Part shown: piece by piece, positions 32,986 to 41,897 of the stretch
Layout: the number at the start of each line of letters is the position of its first letter
Position numbering within the stretch: the first letter of the stretch is position 1
NCBI GenBank assembly: GCA_022827025.1
Contig: JAJDTT010000244.1
Span: 1-43,680, forward strand
Source: Acidobacteriota bacterium
GTDB lineage: Bacteria > Acidobacteriota > UBA6911 > RPQK01 > JAJDTT01
DNA length: 43,680 nucleotides
Direction of reading: 5' to 3'
Position numbers and translations under genes: made by a program
The notes under the pieces: model-generated
The model's input: the letters and a program-made list of their open reading frames with translations, nothing else
What the model was told of the DNA's origin: nothing
The model's database searches: none

Positions 32986-35355
32986 ATGTCGAATTCGCTT
33001 TTGTTGCTGTCACGCCTGTTGCTTGCCCCGGCAGCCTTCGGATTGCTTGCGCCGGCGTTCGCTCAGGTCATGGAGGGCCGCTTGGCGGTGCAGGTCTCCG
33101 ATCCCGGCGGCGGCGCGATCCCGGCCCTTGTCCAACTCGTCGGCCGGAGCCCCGAATTCGTCGCGACCGAGACGGCCGACGAAACGGGTCATGCCGTCCT
33201 CAAGCGCTTGCGCCCCGGCCAGTACCGGCTCACGGTATCCCATGCCGGTTTCGAAGATCTGTCCCGGCGAGTGGAGATCCGCTCGGCAGTCCCGCAATCC
33301 CTTCACGTCGTCCTGGAGGTCGGAACGCTCCACGAGGAACTGACGGTCGAAGATACGGCGCCTTTGCTGAATCCGCTGCAACCCTCCAATGCCATGCAAG
33401 TGGGACGGCTGAACTTGAATCGCACTCCTGGAACGACTCTGGGACGCAGCACCATCGATGTCGTGACCACCCTGCCCGGCTGGCTGCTGGAGGCCAACGC
33501 CGTCCTGCACCCGCGAGGTTCGGAATACGACACCCAATACGTCATCGATGGGATGCCCCTCTACGACAACCGTTCCATCGCGTTCGCTCCGGCGTTCGAA
33601 AACGACGAGTTCGAAGCCGTGAACGTTCTCACGGCGGGGATCCCGGCCGAGTACGGCCGCCGGCTGGGGGGAGTGATCGCGCTGGACACACGCCGGGCCG
33701 AGCGACGGGGACACCACACGGCTCTGGATCTGCAGGCTGGGGGATACGGAACCTGGTTCGGTTCCATGTCCCACCAGTTCGCCGCGGACCGCACCTCATT
33801 CTCGATAGGACTGCAAGCCGGACATACGGATCGATACCTGGACCCGCCCTCCATCGAAAACTTTACCAACCGGGCAAATGCGGGAGGCGTCAACGCCCGG
33901 GTGGCCCATGACCTCTCCCCTCGCGACCAGTTGACCGCCTACCTCCGATACAACCGTACCGGCTTTCTGGTGCCCAACGACCTGGAACAGCAGGCGGCGG
34001 GGCAGCGCCAGGATCGCCGAATGGGCGAGATGGCCGGACAGATCCACTACCAGCGGACCATCTCGCCGAGAACATTGGGCTCCATCCGAGGGATGATCCG
34101 TGACCTTTCCGGCGAGTTGTGGAGCAACCCGCTGGCGACGCCGGTCCATGTCCAACAGGATCGCGGATTCCGCGAAGCCGCCGTGGTCGGCGGCATCACC
34201 GTCGACCATCATCGGCATACCCTGAAGTTCGGGGGCGACGTCCGGATCAACGACATCCGCGAGGCTTTTTTACTGTCGGCGCCGGGAGAACTGAGCCGCC
34301 CGGACTTGGCTTTCCAAGGCGAGCGGCGCAGCACGGAGATGGGTCTGTTCGTTCAGGACCAGATCCGTCTCGGGAAGTTTGCCACGACTTTGGGGGTTCG
34401 CTTCGACGGCTACAGCTTGCTGGTGGAGGAGGCGGCCGTCAGTCCCAGGGCCGCCGTCAGCTACTACGTCCCCAAGGCCGAATTACAGTTGTTCGCCTCC
34501 TACGACCGCATCTTCCAACCGCCTCCCATGGAGAACCTGCTGCTGTCGAGCGGGGCTCCGGCGTTGGAGATCGACGCCGTCGAGGGAACGATACCGGTGC
34601 CCGCGAGCCGCGCCAACTTCTTCGAGATCGGGTTGCGCAAAACCGTGGCGAACGTTCTGCGAATCGATCTGAACCACTACTGGCGGACGTTTCGACACTA
34701 CATCGACGACGACGTCTTTCTGAACACGGGCGTCTCGTTCCCCATCACCTTCGACACGGCCCGCATCGAAGGGACCGAGGTCCGGCTCGAGTTGCCTCGC
34801 TGGAGACGGGTCTCCTCGTTCGTCAGCTATTCCAATATGCTGGGCCGCGCCACCTCGCCCGTGACGGGAGGGCTGTTCATCGAAGGAGGAGAGGCGGAGG
34901 AGCTGCGGGATGTGGTCGAGCGGTTTCCCATCAGCCAGGATCAGCGCAACACGGTCGCCACCCGGTTCTTGTTCGATCTCCACCGGCGGGTCTGGCTCGG
35001 CATCGGGGCGCGGTACGGCAGCGGGTTGCCGGTGGAGTTGGCCGATGATGAGGGTGGGGATGAGGAAGATGATGAAGGAGAGGCGTCGGAAGACGATGCC
35101 GGTCAGGACCAATTCATTCACCCTGAGATTCTGGAGCGGGTGAATTTCGAGCGGGCCAGGGTCCGGCCCAATTTCAGCCTGGATTTCTCCGCCGGGGCCC
35201 GACTCTGGGAGGCCGATGCGCAATCGGTCTCGATACAGTTCGACGTGCGCAACCTGACCGGCCGGCTCAACGTGATCAACTTCAACGGCCTGTTCTCGGG
35301 CACCGCGCTGGCGCCCGGCCGGCTGGCCACGGTGCGGTTGAAGATGCGTTTTTGA
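32986..35355 (+). CDS. TonB-dependent receptor, smaller type, with acidic extracellular-loop insert
   Basis: The 789-residue outer-membrane protein has a signal peptide (LLLLSRLLLAPAAFGLLAPAFAQ). A carboxypeptidase-regulatory-like domain covers about 30-112 (LAVQVSDPGGGAIPALVQLVG...LRPGQYRLTVSHAGFEDLSRRVEI). A plug follows (TLPGWLLEANAVLHPRG, YVIDGMPLYDN, TAGIPAEYGRRLGGVIALDT), then a barrel ending FKMRF-like with terminal Phe (LKMRF). Around residues 684-710 a segment of Asp/Glu (ADDEGGDEEDDEGEASEDD) stands out, probably in an extracellular loop. It is divergent from the propeller cluster, so it may import its products. The ligand is unknown; metal or cationic ligands are possible because of the acidic loop. 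Confidence 0.88.
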   Translation: MSNSLLLLSRLLLAPAAFGLLAPAFAQVMEGRLAVQVSDPGGGAIPALVQLVGRSPEFVATETADETGHAVLKRLRPGQYRLTVSHAGFEDLSRRVEIRSAVPQSLHVVLEVGTLHEELTVEDTAPLLNPLQPSNAMQVGRLNLNRTPGTTLGRSTIDVVTTLPGWLLEANAVLHPRGSEYDTQYVIDGMPLYDNRSIAFAPAFENDEFEAVNVLTAGIPAEYGRRLGGVIALDTRRAERRGHHTALDLQAGGYGTWFGSMSHQFAADRTSFSIGLQAGHTDRYLDPPSIENFTNRANAGGVNARVAHDLSPRDQLTAYLRYNRTGFLVPNDLEQQAAGQRQDRRMGEMAGQIHYQRTISPRTLGSIRGMIRDLSGELWSNPLATPVHVQQDRGFREAAVVGGITVDHHRHTLKFGGDVRINDIREAFLLSAPGELSRPDLAFQGERRSTEMGLFVQDQIRLGKFATTLGVRFDGYSLLVEEAAVSPRAAVSYYVPKAELQLFASYDRIFQPPPMENLLLSSGAPALEIDAVEGTIPVPASRANFFEIGLRKTVANVLRIDLNHYWRTFRHYIDDDVFLNTGVSFPITFDTARIEGTEVRLELPRWRRVSSFVSYSNMLGRATSPVTGGLFIEGGEAEELRDVVERFPISQDQRNTVATRFLFDLHRRVWLGIGARYGSGLPVELADDEGGDEEDDEGEASEDDAGQDQFIHPEILERVNFERARVRPNFSLDFSAGARLWEADAQSVSIQFDVRNLTGRLNVINFNGLFSGTALAPGRLATVRLKMRF

Positions 35356-35375
35356 TCTGGCGGGACGCTCGTTTG

Positions 35376-35400
35376 GAGGGGCGTCATTCTTGGCGCCCTC
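35376..35400. repeat. Imperfect hairpin after the TonB receptor gene
   Basis: GAGGGGCG and GGCGCCCTC form an imperfect stem 21 nt after the stop codon, with the flank TTTCG. It is a diverged member of the GGGGCxCCC...GCCCTCTTCG type and possibly a terminator. Confidence 0.45.
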
Positions 35401-35515
35401 TTTCGAGCGTTGGGTGAAATCGAAGCTCGGCGGCTGGACGTCCTGTTCCTTTTCTTCGAAGGGAGGTGGGTCGAGACGATGTGGCCGCTCGGTTTTTCTC
35501 GAATGCGTGGTCGTA

Positions 35516-35556
35516 GGACGGCGCCGAGGACGACGCCGCTCCGATCGGCGCCGTCC
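35516..35556. repeat. Perfect 12-bp inverted repeat just before an SDR-type gene
   Basis: GGACGGCGCCGA (35516-35527) and TCGGCGCCGTCC (35545-35556) form a 12-bp stem with a 17-nt loop, followed by TTTGGGGG and the start codon at 35573. It may end upstream transcription or affect translation of the downstream gene. It resembles the tandem repeat at 3525-3630 in sequence flavour. Confidence 0.7.
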
Positions 35557-35572
35557 TTTGGGGGATGAGGCG

Positions 35573-37069
35573 ATGGCAGTGTCCAGTGTACGGGGGAAAA
35601 TTCTGCTGACCGGGCCCACCGGGTATATCGGCGGGCGGTTGCTCCGCCGGCTCGAAGCGGAATCGTACGCGGTTCGGTGCCTGGTCCGGCGGCCTCAGGC
35701 CCTGCGGCCGCGAGCCACTGACAACACCGAGGTGGTGGAAGGGGATTTGCTCAAGCCACAGACGCTCCCGGCGGCCATGCGCGGGGTCTCTACGGCGTAC
35801 TACCTGGTGCACTCGATGGCCTCCGAAGGGAACTACGCCGAGGAAGATCGTACCGCCGCGAAAGCGTTTTCTTCCGCAGCCCGGGAGGCGGGCGTCGGGC
35901 GCATCGTCTACCTGGGGGGACTGGGGAGCGGCGCGGAATTGTCGGGCCATCTTCGGAGCAGACAGGAGGTGGGACGGATTCTCCGCGGCTCCGGTGTGCC
36001 CACCATAGAATTCAGGGCCTCCATCATCATCGGGTCGGGAAGCCTGTCCTTCGAGATGATCCGGTCCCTGGTGGAGAAGCTGCCGGTCATGTTGACTCCC
36101 CGTTGGGTTCACACGATGTCGCAGCCGATCGCCGTGGAAGACGTCATCGAATACCTGGTCGCCGCGTTGGACGCGCCTCCCGGGGGAAGCCGGATCGTCG
36201 AGATCGGAGGATCCGAACGGGCGTCCTATGCCGACATCATGGAGGAATACGCCCGCCAGCGGGGGCTGCGCCGAAGGATGATTTCCGTTCCGGTGCTCTC
36301 GCCGCGCCTGTCCGGCTTGTGGCTCGGCCTGATCACTCCCATCTACGCCAGGGTGGGCCGCAAGCTCGTGGAGAGCCTCCGCAACGAAACCGTGGTCGAC
36401 GGCACGGAAGCCCTCGAGACCTTCAGCATCCGGCCTCGCGGGCTGGTGCAGGCGATCCACCGGGCGCTGGTGAATGAAGACCGCGAGTTCGCGGAGACAC
36501 GGTGGTCCGACGCCATCTCCTCACTGGGCGGCGTCACGACCGGAGCCGGAGCCCGCTACCGGACCCGGATCGTCGATTCGAGAGATTGTTACGTCCCGGC
36601 TCCGGCCCCACAGGCCTTTCTTCCGATCCGTCGAATCGGAGGAGATTCGGGATGGTACGGATCGAACTGGCTCTGGAGAATCCGGGGCGCGCTGGACCTG
36701 CTGGCCGGCGGTCCCGGCATGCGGCGGGGGCGAAAAAATCCCGAACACCCGGCGGTCGGCGAGACCATCGACTTCTGGCGGGTGGAGGCGTACGAAGAGG
36801 ACCGGCTGCTCCGGCTCGCCGCCGAGATGCGCCTTCCCGGCCGCGCCTGGCTCCAGTTCGAGGTGGAAGCCGACGGTTCGGGGTCACGTGTCCGGCAGAC
36901 CGCCGAATTCGACCCCCGGGGAATCCTGGGCCTCGCCTACTGGTACGCCCTCTACCCGTTGCATCAATTCGTCTTCAACCGGTTGCTCCAGGAAATCGCC
37001 TTCCTGGCGGTCCGAGCGACGCGGGAGGCGGCGGGAACCGGGGATCGAAGGAAACGCGCCGTAGAATGA
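35573..37069 (+). CDS. NAD(P)-binding epimerase-like protein fused to DUF2867-like domain
   Basis: The 498-residue protein begins with an atypical-SDR Rossmann domain (KILLTGPTGYIGGRLLRRLEAESY, motif TGxxGYIG at 12-19). It continues as an NmrA/epimerase-like fold to about residue 290 (YYLVHSM, GRIVYLGGLG, PIAVEDVIEYLVAAL). The second half (about 330-495) with GWYGSNWLWRIRGALDLLAGGPGMRRGRK and FDPRGILGLAYWYALYPLHQFVFNRLL fits the DUF2867-like ligand domain commonly fused to such epimerases. A cytoplasmic oxidoreductase or redox-sensing role is likely. The substrate is unknown. The start was chosen at the ATG right before the Rossmann strand; earlier in-frame sequence covers the palindrome. Confidence 0.85.
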   Translation: MAVSSVRGKILLTGPTGYIGGRLLRRLEAESYAVRCLVRRPQALRPRATDNTEVVEGDLLKPQTLPAAMRGVSTAYYLVHSMASEGNYAEEDRTAAKAFSSAAREAGVGRIVYLGGLGSGAELSGHLRSRQEVGRILRGSGVPTIEFRASIIIGSGSLSFEMIRSLVEKLPVMLTPRWVHTMSQPIAVEDVIEYLVAALDAPPGGSRIVEIGGSERASYADIMEEYARQRGLRRRMISVPVLSPRLSGLWLGLITPIYARVGRKLVESLRNETVVDGTEALETFSIRPRGLVQAIHRALVNEDREFAETRWSDAISSLGGVTTGAGARYRTRIVDSRDCYVPAPAPQAFLPIRRIGGDSGWYGSNWLWRIRGALDLLAGGPGMRRGRKNPEHPAVGETIDFWRVEAYEEDRLLRLAAEMRLPGRAWLQFEVEADGSGSRVRQTAEFDPRGILGLAYWYALYPLHQFVFNRLLQEIAFLAVRATREAAGTGDRRKRAVE

Positions 37070-37114
37070 ATCATCCTGCCCGACACCCGCCCGGGGGACT
37101 CTCCGCCGACCCCG

Positions 37115-37123
37115 TGTTAGAAT
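37115..37123 (+). promoter_or_regulatory. Candidate extended -10 element before the broken lipoprotein gene
   Basis: TGTTAGAAT matches the extended -10 pattern TGnTAnAAT. Transcription would start near 37130, 14 nt before the likely GTG start at 37144. Confidence 0.35.
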
Positions 37124-37143
37124 CCGCGCGAAAGGGGCAGGAC

Positions 37144-39018
37144 GTGTTGATCAGACGGCGTGAGTGCCCGCCGGCAGAGCCCGGTTCCCGAGCATCGCGA
37201 GAACCACCGAGTCCTTTTCACCGCACCCGATTCAAGGTCAGCATTTGGCTCGTGACGGGAGCCTGTTTCGGGTTCATGGCCTGCACGGGATTGCAGGAGC
37301 GCCCCGGCCCGGGCCATGCGCCCACGGTGACGACGGGATCGGGTCACGCCCTGGGGACACGGGCGTTGACCGTCAACGGTTCCATCCATCCCCATGGAGA
37401 ACCCACCACCTACTACTTCGAGTACGGCCCCTCGAAGGACTATGGATTCAGGACTGCCGAACGGTCCCTCCCGCCCCGCCTGGCCGCCTATTACCACGAG
37501 AGCTGAGACGATGGCATGGGGGGATGGGACTCCTGGCTGAACCCGTCCCTTTCCACCTCGGGCGGGCCCTCGGGCGGATACGTGAGGCTGGCCGAGCCCA
37601 GCAAGAACGACCACAATCACGACGACGGAATCGGCACCCTGCACCTGACGAAGTACCTGTGGTGCGGCCGTTGCCTCGACCCGGATCGGGATCCCGGCCC
37701 CTGTCTCGCCGCCGGCGACCCGGACCTGAGGGACGCCAAGGTCACGGTCTGGGTGCGGGGAAACGACTGGAAACCCAACGGGTCGGAGCTGCTCTGGTGG
37801 AGCCAGGCCTACGTGAATGTGGAGATGGTGGACGATCCCGGCTGGAGGGCGTCCAACTGGGCCTATACCGGGTTTCTGCTGACCGACTTCCTGATGGACG
37901 GCGAATGGCACAAGGTGGATTACCGCCTCCGGAACGATACTTCGGAATGGAGCTTCGGCGGAAACAATCCCACGCAACAAGGGGGTGTGGCCCGCCGCTA
38001 TGATTACGGCTCCATCGACCGGGTGCAGGGCCACCTCAACGACGATTTCTTTCACCTGACGGCATTCATCGACGTCGAGAACCCGCCTTCGGGATCCATC
38101 GACTTCGACGAATTCCTGCTCGTCTACCGCAACGAGTCGCTGGTCTTTCCCGACAACGGAGGGAGACTGGTCTCCTGGCCCGCGGACTCGGCGGACGACC
38201 CGGCGACGCTGACCGACGGATGGCGCCACGGCTCCGGACGCATGTGGAAGAGTTCTGCCGACCCGGAAGCGCCCCAGGAGTTCGTATACGCCTTCGATCG
38301 GCCCGTGACCATCGACGCGGTCCAACTCCACCAGAACCCGGAATGGCCCGGCAAGGAGGTGGAGATCCTGGTCTCCGAGGACGGAGAAACCTACACCTCG
38401 ATTCTCAAGCAGACCCTTCCCCTCGAGGGGGACCCGAACGCCAATTTCGCCTTCACCCTGGACAAGGGCCTGGCCGCGCGAGCGGGTCACCTGAAAGCCC
38501 GCCTCCTTTCGGGATACGAGGACCGTCACTGGGGGCTGGGTGAGATCGAGGTCTATGGCTCCGGAGCGGTCGTGAGGACTGACGACGATCTCTACAACGT
38601 CAACACGGACATCGAGCATCTCACGCCCGGGACGACCTACCACTACCGACTCGTGGCGACCAATGGGGCGGCCACGACTTACGGCCCCGGCCGGACCCAT
38701 ACGCTGCCGGCCGACCATCGCCCCCTGGTGAAGACCGGGGCGGCGAGCCGCATCCATTCGGGAGCCGCCAAGGTGGAAGGACGGCTGAACCCCATGGGCG
38801 TGCGGACCCGGTTCTATTTCCAGTACGGGACCGATACCGGTTACGGCCGTGAGTCTCCCGCCGGCTATGCCGGGTTGCAGGTGACACCCCGCCTGGTTTT
38901 TTCCAACCTGACGGAACTGAAGCCGGAAACCACCTACCACTATCGCCTGGTGGGAGAAAACGAGCAGGGCGTCAACTACGGGGAGGACGCCACCTTCACG
39001 ACCGCACCTGCAAGATGA
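37144..39018 (+). pseudogene. FnIII/F5-8C-like secreted lipoprotein gene interrupted by an in-frame TGA
   Basis: Two open segments lie in the same reading frame, separated by a single TGA at 37504-37506: ...YYHES / DDGMGGWDSW.... Read together they encode about 624 residues. The start is a lipoprotein-type signal (VSIWLVTGACFGFMAC), followed by an FnIII-like module (VNGSIHPHGEPTTYYFEYG). The middle is beta-rich (WVRGNDWKPNGSELLWW...GSIDFDEFLLVY), with a discoidin-like element (WPGKEVEILVSEDGETY). Two more FnIII-like modules follow (LTPGTTYHYRLVATNG; LKPETTYHYRLVGENE). TGG (Trp) to TGA is a one-base change that would restore ESWDDGMGGW. It may be a recent nonsense mutation, an assembly error, or read-through. 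The start (GTG 37144 or TTG 37147) is uncertain. Confidence 0.7.
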
Positions 39019-39062
39019 GGCGCCCCGCGTGAAAAGCACGGCCCAACGCGAGGAGGACCACC

Positions 39063-40193
39063 ATGAACGGACCCCATGACTCCACCCGGAGAACCTTCCT
39101 GGGCCAGGTCGGGCTGGCAGCCACGCTGGGAGCTTGCTCACAGGCGAGCCCGGAGAACGACGCGACGAATTCGAATCCGCCTCGAATCCGGATCGGAACC
39201 CGCGTCAACGCCAATTGGTTGAAAAGCGAAGACGATGTCGACCTCCGGTTCCTGAAACAGATCGGCGTCGATTACGTGGACATCGTCCTGAGCATGGTCG
39301 AGGGCTACAACGAGACCGGCAGCTTCACCCGGGACGCTTTCCAGCGGCTGACCGACCGGCTCGAGAGAGTCGGCCTTCGCATCGAACGGGCCAACTCTCT
39401 GGGCTCCCACTACCTGGACGCCCACCTGGGGCGGCCCGGCGCCCAGAAACAGATCGACAACCTGAAGCGGATCGGAGAGATCCTGGCCGAGTTCGAGATC
39501 CCGGTTTACGGCATCCAGGCCTGTCAGGCGGCCCTGCACCTGGACTACGCGCGGACCGGCTGGACTCGTCCACGAGGCCGGGGAGGCTACGAGTACTATG
39601 CCTTCGACCTGGAAGAGTCCAAGGCGGCGCCCCCTCCCAGGTACCGCGTCACCTCGCAGCAGCTCTGGGACGGCCTCTTGAACATCTATCGCCAGGTCAT
39701 CCCCGTCGTCGACGGGAGCCGCACCCGGGTCGCCATGCACGGCAACGACCCCCCGCTGTACGAATACCTGGGGAATCCCCAGATTCTGTGCCGGTTCAGG
39801 GACTTCGACCGGCTATTCTCGGAAGTCCCCAGTCCCAACAACGGGATCACCTTCTGCGTCGGGACACGGTACGAATCGGGAGAGGACGTCTTCGAGGGCA
39901 TCCGGCATTTCGGACGCGCGGGCCAACTGTTTCACGTCCATTTCCGGAACGTGCGCGGGACCCTTCCGGCGAACGGGGGGTATTCCGAGGTCGCTGTGGA
40001 CGAGGGCGACATGGAGATGGAGAAGGTGCTGCGCACCCTGGCGGAAGTGAACTACGACGGGGTCATCGACTACGACCACGCCATGGGAATCACCGGGAAC
40101 GAGCCTCTGCCAAAGCAGTACATCGCCTTCGCCGTCGGATACATGCGGGGCCTGCTCCACAGCATTCCCGGACAACGGCGGGTTCCTGACTGA
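39063..40193 (+). CDS. Tat-exported lipoprotein with mannonate-dehydratase-like TIM barrel
   Basis: The 376-residue product begins with STRRTFLG (twin-arginine motif, R9-R10), a hydrophobic stretch and a lipobox LGAC (Cys25). It therefore appears to be exported folded and lipid-anchored. The body has the TIM-barrel marks of mannonate dehydratase (UxuA) and xylose-isomerase-like proteins: MHGNDPP (canonical HPDDPP), ITFCVGTRYESG (canonical LCLGS block), HVHFRNVRGT and YDGVIDYDHAMG. UxuA converts D-mannonate to 2-keto-3-deoxygluconate in the cytoplasm, so export is unusual and the real activity may differ. A strong GAGGAGG ribosome site precedes the ATG. It lies 44 nt after the broken lipoprotein gene. 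Confidence 0.82.
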   Translation: MNGPHDSTRRTFLGQVGLAATLGACSQASPENDATNSNPPRIRIGTRVNANWLKSEDDVDLRFLKQIGVDYVDIVLSMVEGYNETGSFTRDAFQRLTDRLERVGLRIERANSLGSHYLDAHLGRPGAQKQIDNLKRIGEILAEFEIPVYGIQACQAALHLDYARTGWTRPRGRGGYEYYAFDLEESKAAPPPRYRVTSQQLWDGLLNIYRQVIPVVDGSRTRVAMHGNDPPLYEYLGNPQILCRFRDFDRLFSEVPSPNNGITFCVGTRYESGEDVFEGIRHFGRAGQLFHVHFRNVRGTLPANGGYSEVAVDEGDMEMEKVLRTLAEVNYDGVIDYDHAMGITGNEPLPKQYIAFAVGYMRGLLHSIPGQRRVPD

Positions 40194-40280
40194 CCTGCTG
40201 GCGCCCGCCGGTGCGGTCGTCAGGAGTTCTCCCAATAAATGAGGCGAAGACACCTCAAGTGATTGATAACAGGAGAGTAG

Positions 40281-40301
40281 GGGCACCCCTTGTGGGCGCC
40301 C
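40281..40301. repeat. GTAGGGGCACCC-type hairpin
   Basis: Arms GGGCACCC and GGGCGCCC (one mismatch), loop CTTGT, preceded by GTAG and followed by TCTTCGG. It is related to 10895-10915. It lies in the 407-nt gap 40194-40600, which holds no gene. Confidence 0.7.
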
Positions 40302-40397
40302 TCTTCGGTCGGCACCCGCCCGGACCCGGTCGACTGCCGGGACATGGCGTGGGAGTCAGGGGTTGCCCCCGGTCGATCCCGGTTTCCGGCAGCCGGA

Positions 40398-40418
40398 GGG
40401 CGACCACAAGGGTCGCCC
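40398..40418. repeat. GTAGGGGCGACC-type hairpin, inverted
   Basis: Arms GGGCGACC and GGTCGCCC with loop ACAAG, followed by CTAC. On the minus strand this reads GTAGGGGCGACC, the same family as 40281 with a compensated stem change. The two copies are head-to-head about 100 nt apart. Nothing else was recognised in the remainder of this gap apart from the ribosome site for the gene at 40601. Confidence 0.7.
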
Positions 40419-40600
40419 CTACGAACGGGAAGCCGTCCCGCCGGAATGGCGCCCTTCTATCCGATCTCCAATCCAAACCGCTCCGTCTGTTCCTCTGACT
40501 CTCCATAAATCGGGGAAGTCCCGACCACAAACTGTTGAAGTGAGCCGACAAGAGAGGTTAATCTCCGTCCCAGTGTTTCCGAAGCAGAGGAGGAGAGACG

Positions 40601-41761
40601 ATGACGAATCGGCGAGTGGATCTGGTTGCAATCCTGGTATTGGCCCTTGGGTGGATGTTCGCTCCGGCGCCCCAACATCTGGCGGCGCAACAGGAGTCCG
40701 GACAATACCACCCCATCGACGGCGCCGTGATCTACGATCACGATCCGTCCACCAAGGTGGGCGATGACATCTTCGGCGATGTCATCGCCGATTTAGAGAA
40801 CGATGCGCCCAACAGGTGCTCCCACGGGGGACCGGTCTGCATGGAATATCCCAACGGCGACGTCGTGGCGTTCTATGCCAACACCAGCGACCACAACCTG
40901 GACGGCTGGAGCGAGTACGCCCTCAGCCGGGACCGGGGCAAGACCTGGAGCCGATACAACAAACTCCCGTACTCCTTCGAGGCCTACGCCCGAGACCAGA
41001 GGCACCCCGTCTGGGTCGAGGAGGGCCTGGTCACGGAGGGGGGCACCATCGTCCTGTTCCTCACCCACTTCGAGGTCGGCGGAGAGCCAATTCGGATCAG
41101 ACTGGGCACCATCAAGAGCTACGACAACGGGGGGACCTGGAGCGACTACGAAACCCTGGACGGCAAGTTCGTCGGTTATCCCTGCTCCACGGCCGTGTCG
41201 GGCGAGACCAACTACGTCATGGTCGACAGAAATGGCGGTCCCCATGTCCTGTATGTCAGCCAGGACGACGGGCGCACCTGGAGCAAGCGAAGCACCCTGT
41301 CGTTGGACGACGAGAAATGGTACGGGACCATGACCATCATGGCGGACGGCCGCTTGCTGGCCGGCGCCTATATGACTCAGGACGAGAATCACTTCTACTA
41401 CTGCATCAGCGACGACCAGGGGCATACCTGGGGTCCCCAGAAGAAGGCCTTCCTGGACAAGATGATTCGTGATCCCGAGCTCGCCTATCTCGGCGGCAAG
41501 TACTATCTGCACGGAAGATCGGGACACCACGGCGAGGGGAGCCGGCGGTATGTTCTCTACCAGTCCGACGACGGGGTCAACTGGGGGGAAGGGATCATCG
41601 TCAGCGGAGACGAAGGGCATCCCGACGGGTACGGTCAGAACTGCGTCATCAACACTTACGACGATTCGGTCCCGGACGAGCTGATGGTGATCTACAGCAT
41701 CGTCTACAAGCGCCGCGACACCAACGAATACGTGTTCTTCATCCGGCCGGACGGGAATTGA
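40601..41761 (+). CDS. Secreted sialidase-like BNR-repeat protein
   Basis: The 386-residue protein has a signal peptide (about 1-30, ending LAAQ) and five Asp-boxes: SRDRGKTWS (109-117), SYDNGGTWS (173-181), SQDDGRTWS (220-228), SDDQGHTWG (270-278) and the partial SDDGVNWG (322-329). This is the pattern of six-bladed sialidase-type propellers. Catalytic Arg residues expected in sialidases may be R133-R135 (DQRHPVW) or others, but the triad cannot be assigned by eye. GAGGAGAGACG precedes the ATG. The likely role is hydrolysis or recognition of an acidic or modified glycan outside the cytoplasm. True sialidase activity is not shown. Confidence 0.82.
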   Translation: MTNRRVDLVAILVLALGWMFAPAPQHLAAQQESGQYHPIDGAVIYDHDPSTKVGDDIFGDVIADLENDAPNRCSHGGPVCMEYPNGDVVAFYANTSDHNLDGWSEYALSRDRGKTWSRYNKLPYSFEAYARDQRHPVWVEEGLVTEGGTIVLFLTHFEVGGEPIRIRLGTIKSYDNGGTWSDYETLDGKFVGYPCSTAVSGETNYVMVDRNGGPHVLYVSQDDGRTWSKRSTLSLDDEKWYGTMTIMADGRLLAGAYMTQDENHFYYCISDDQGHTWGPQKKAFLDKMIRDPELAYLGGKYYLHGRSGHHGEGSRRYVLYQSDDGVNWGEGIIVSGDEGHPDGYGQNCVINTYDDSVPDELMVIYSIVYKRRDTNEYVFFIRPDGN

Positions 41762-41806
41762 AGGCGATCCGGGATTCCCGCGCGGTGTAGAGTCGAAAAG
41801 AGGCGT

Positions 41807-41833
41807 GGCAGCGCCAGGCGGGAAGGCGCTGCC
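41807..41833. terminator. 9-bp perfect hairpin between convergent genes
   Basis: GGCAGCGCC (41807-41815) and GGCGCTGCC (41825-41833) form a perfect stem with a 9-nt loop in the 136-nt gap between the sialidase-like gene (rightward) and the amidase gene (leftward). There is no T-tract. It could serve as a terminator for either direction. Confidence 0.5.
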
Positions 41834-41897
41834 GTTGCCGGCGACTTTCACCTACGCCAAGGAAAAGCGCCCTTCCACGGCGCGTCGGAACTTCGCG

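Noticed and set aside
37504-37506. Selenocysteine codon
   Set aside because: Predicted extracellular lipoprotein, no obvious SECIS-like hairpin just downstream by eye, and the context fits Trp (TGG to TGA).
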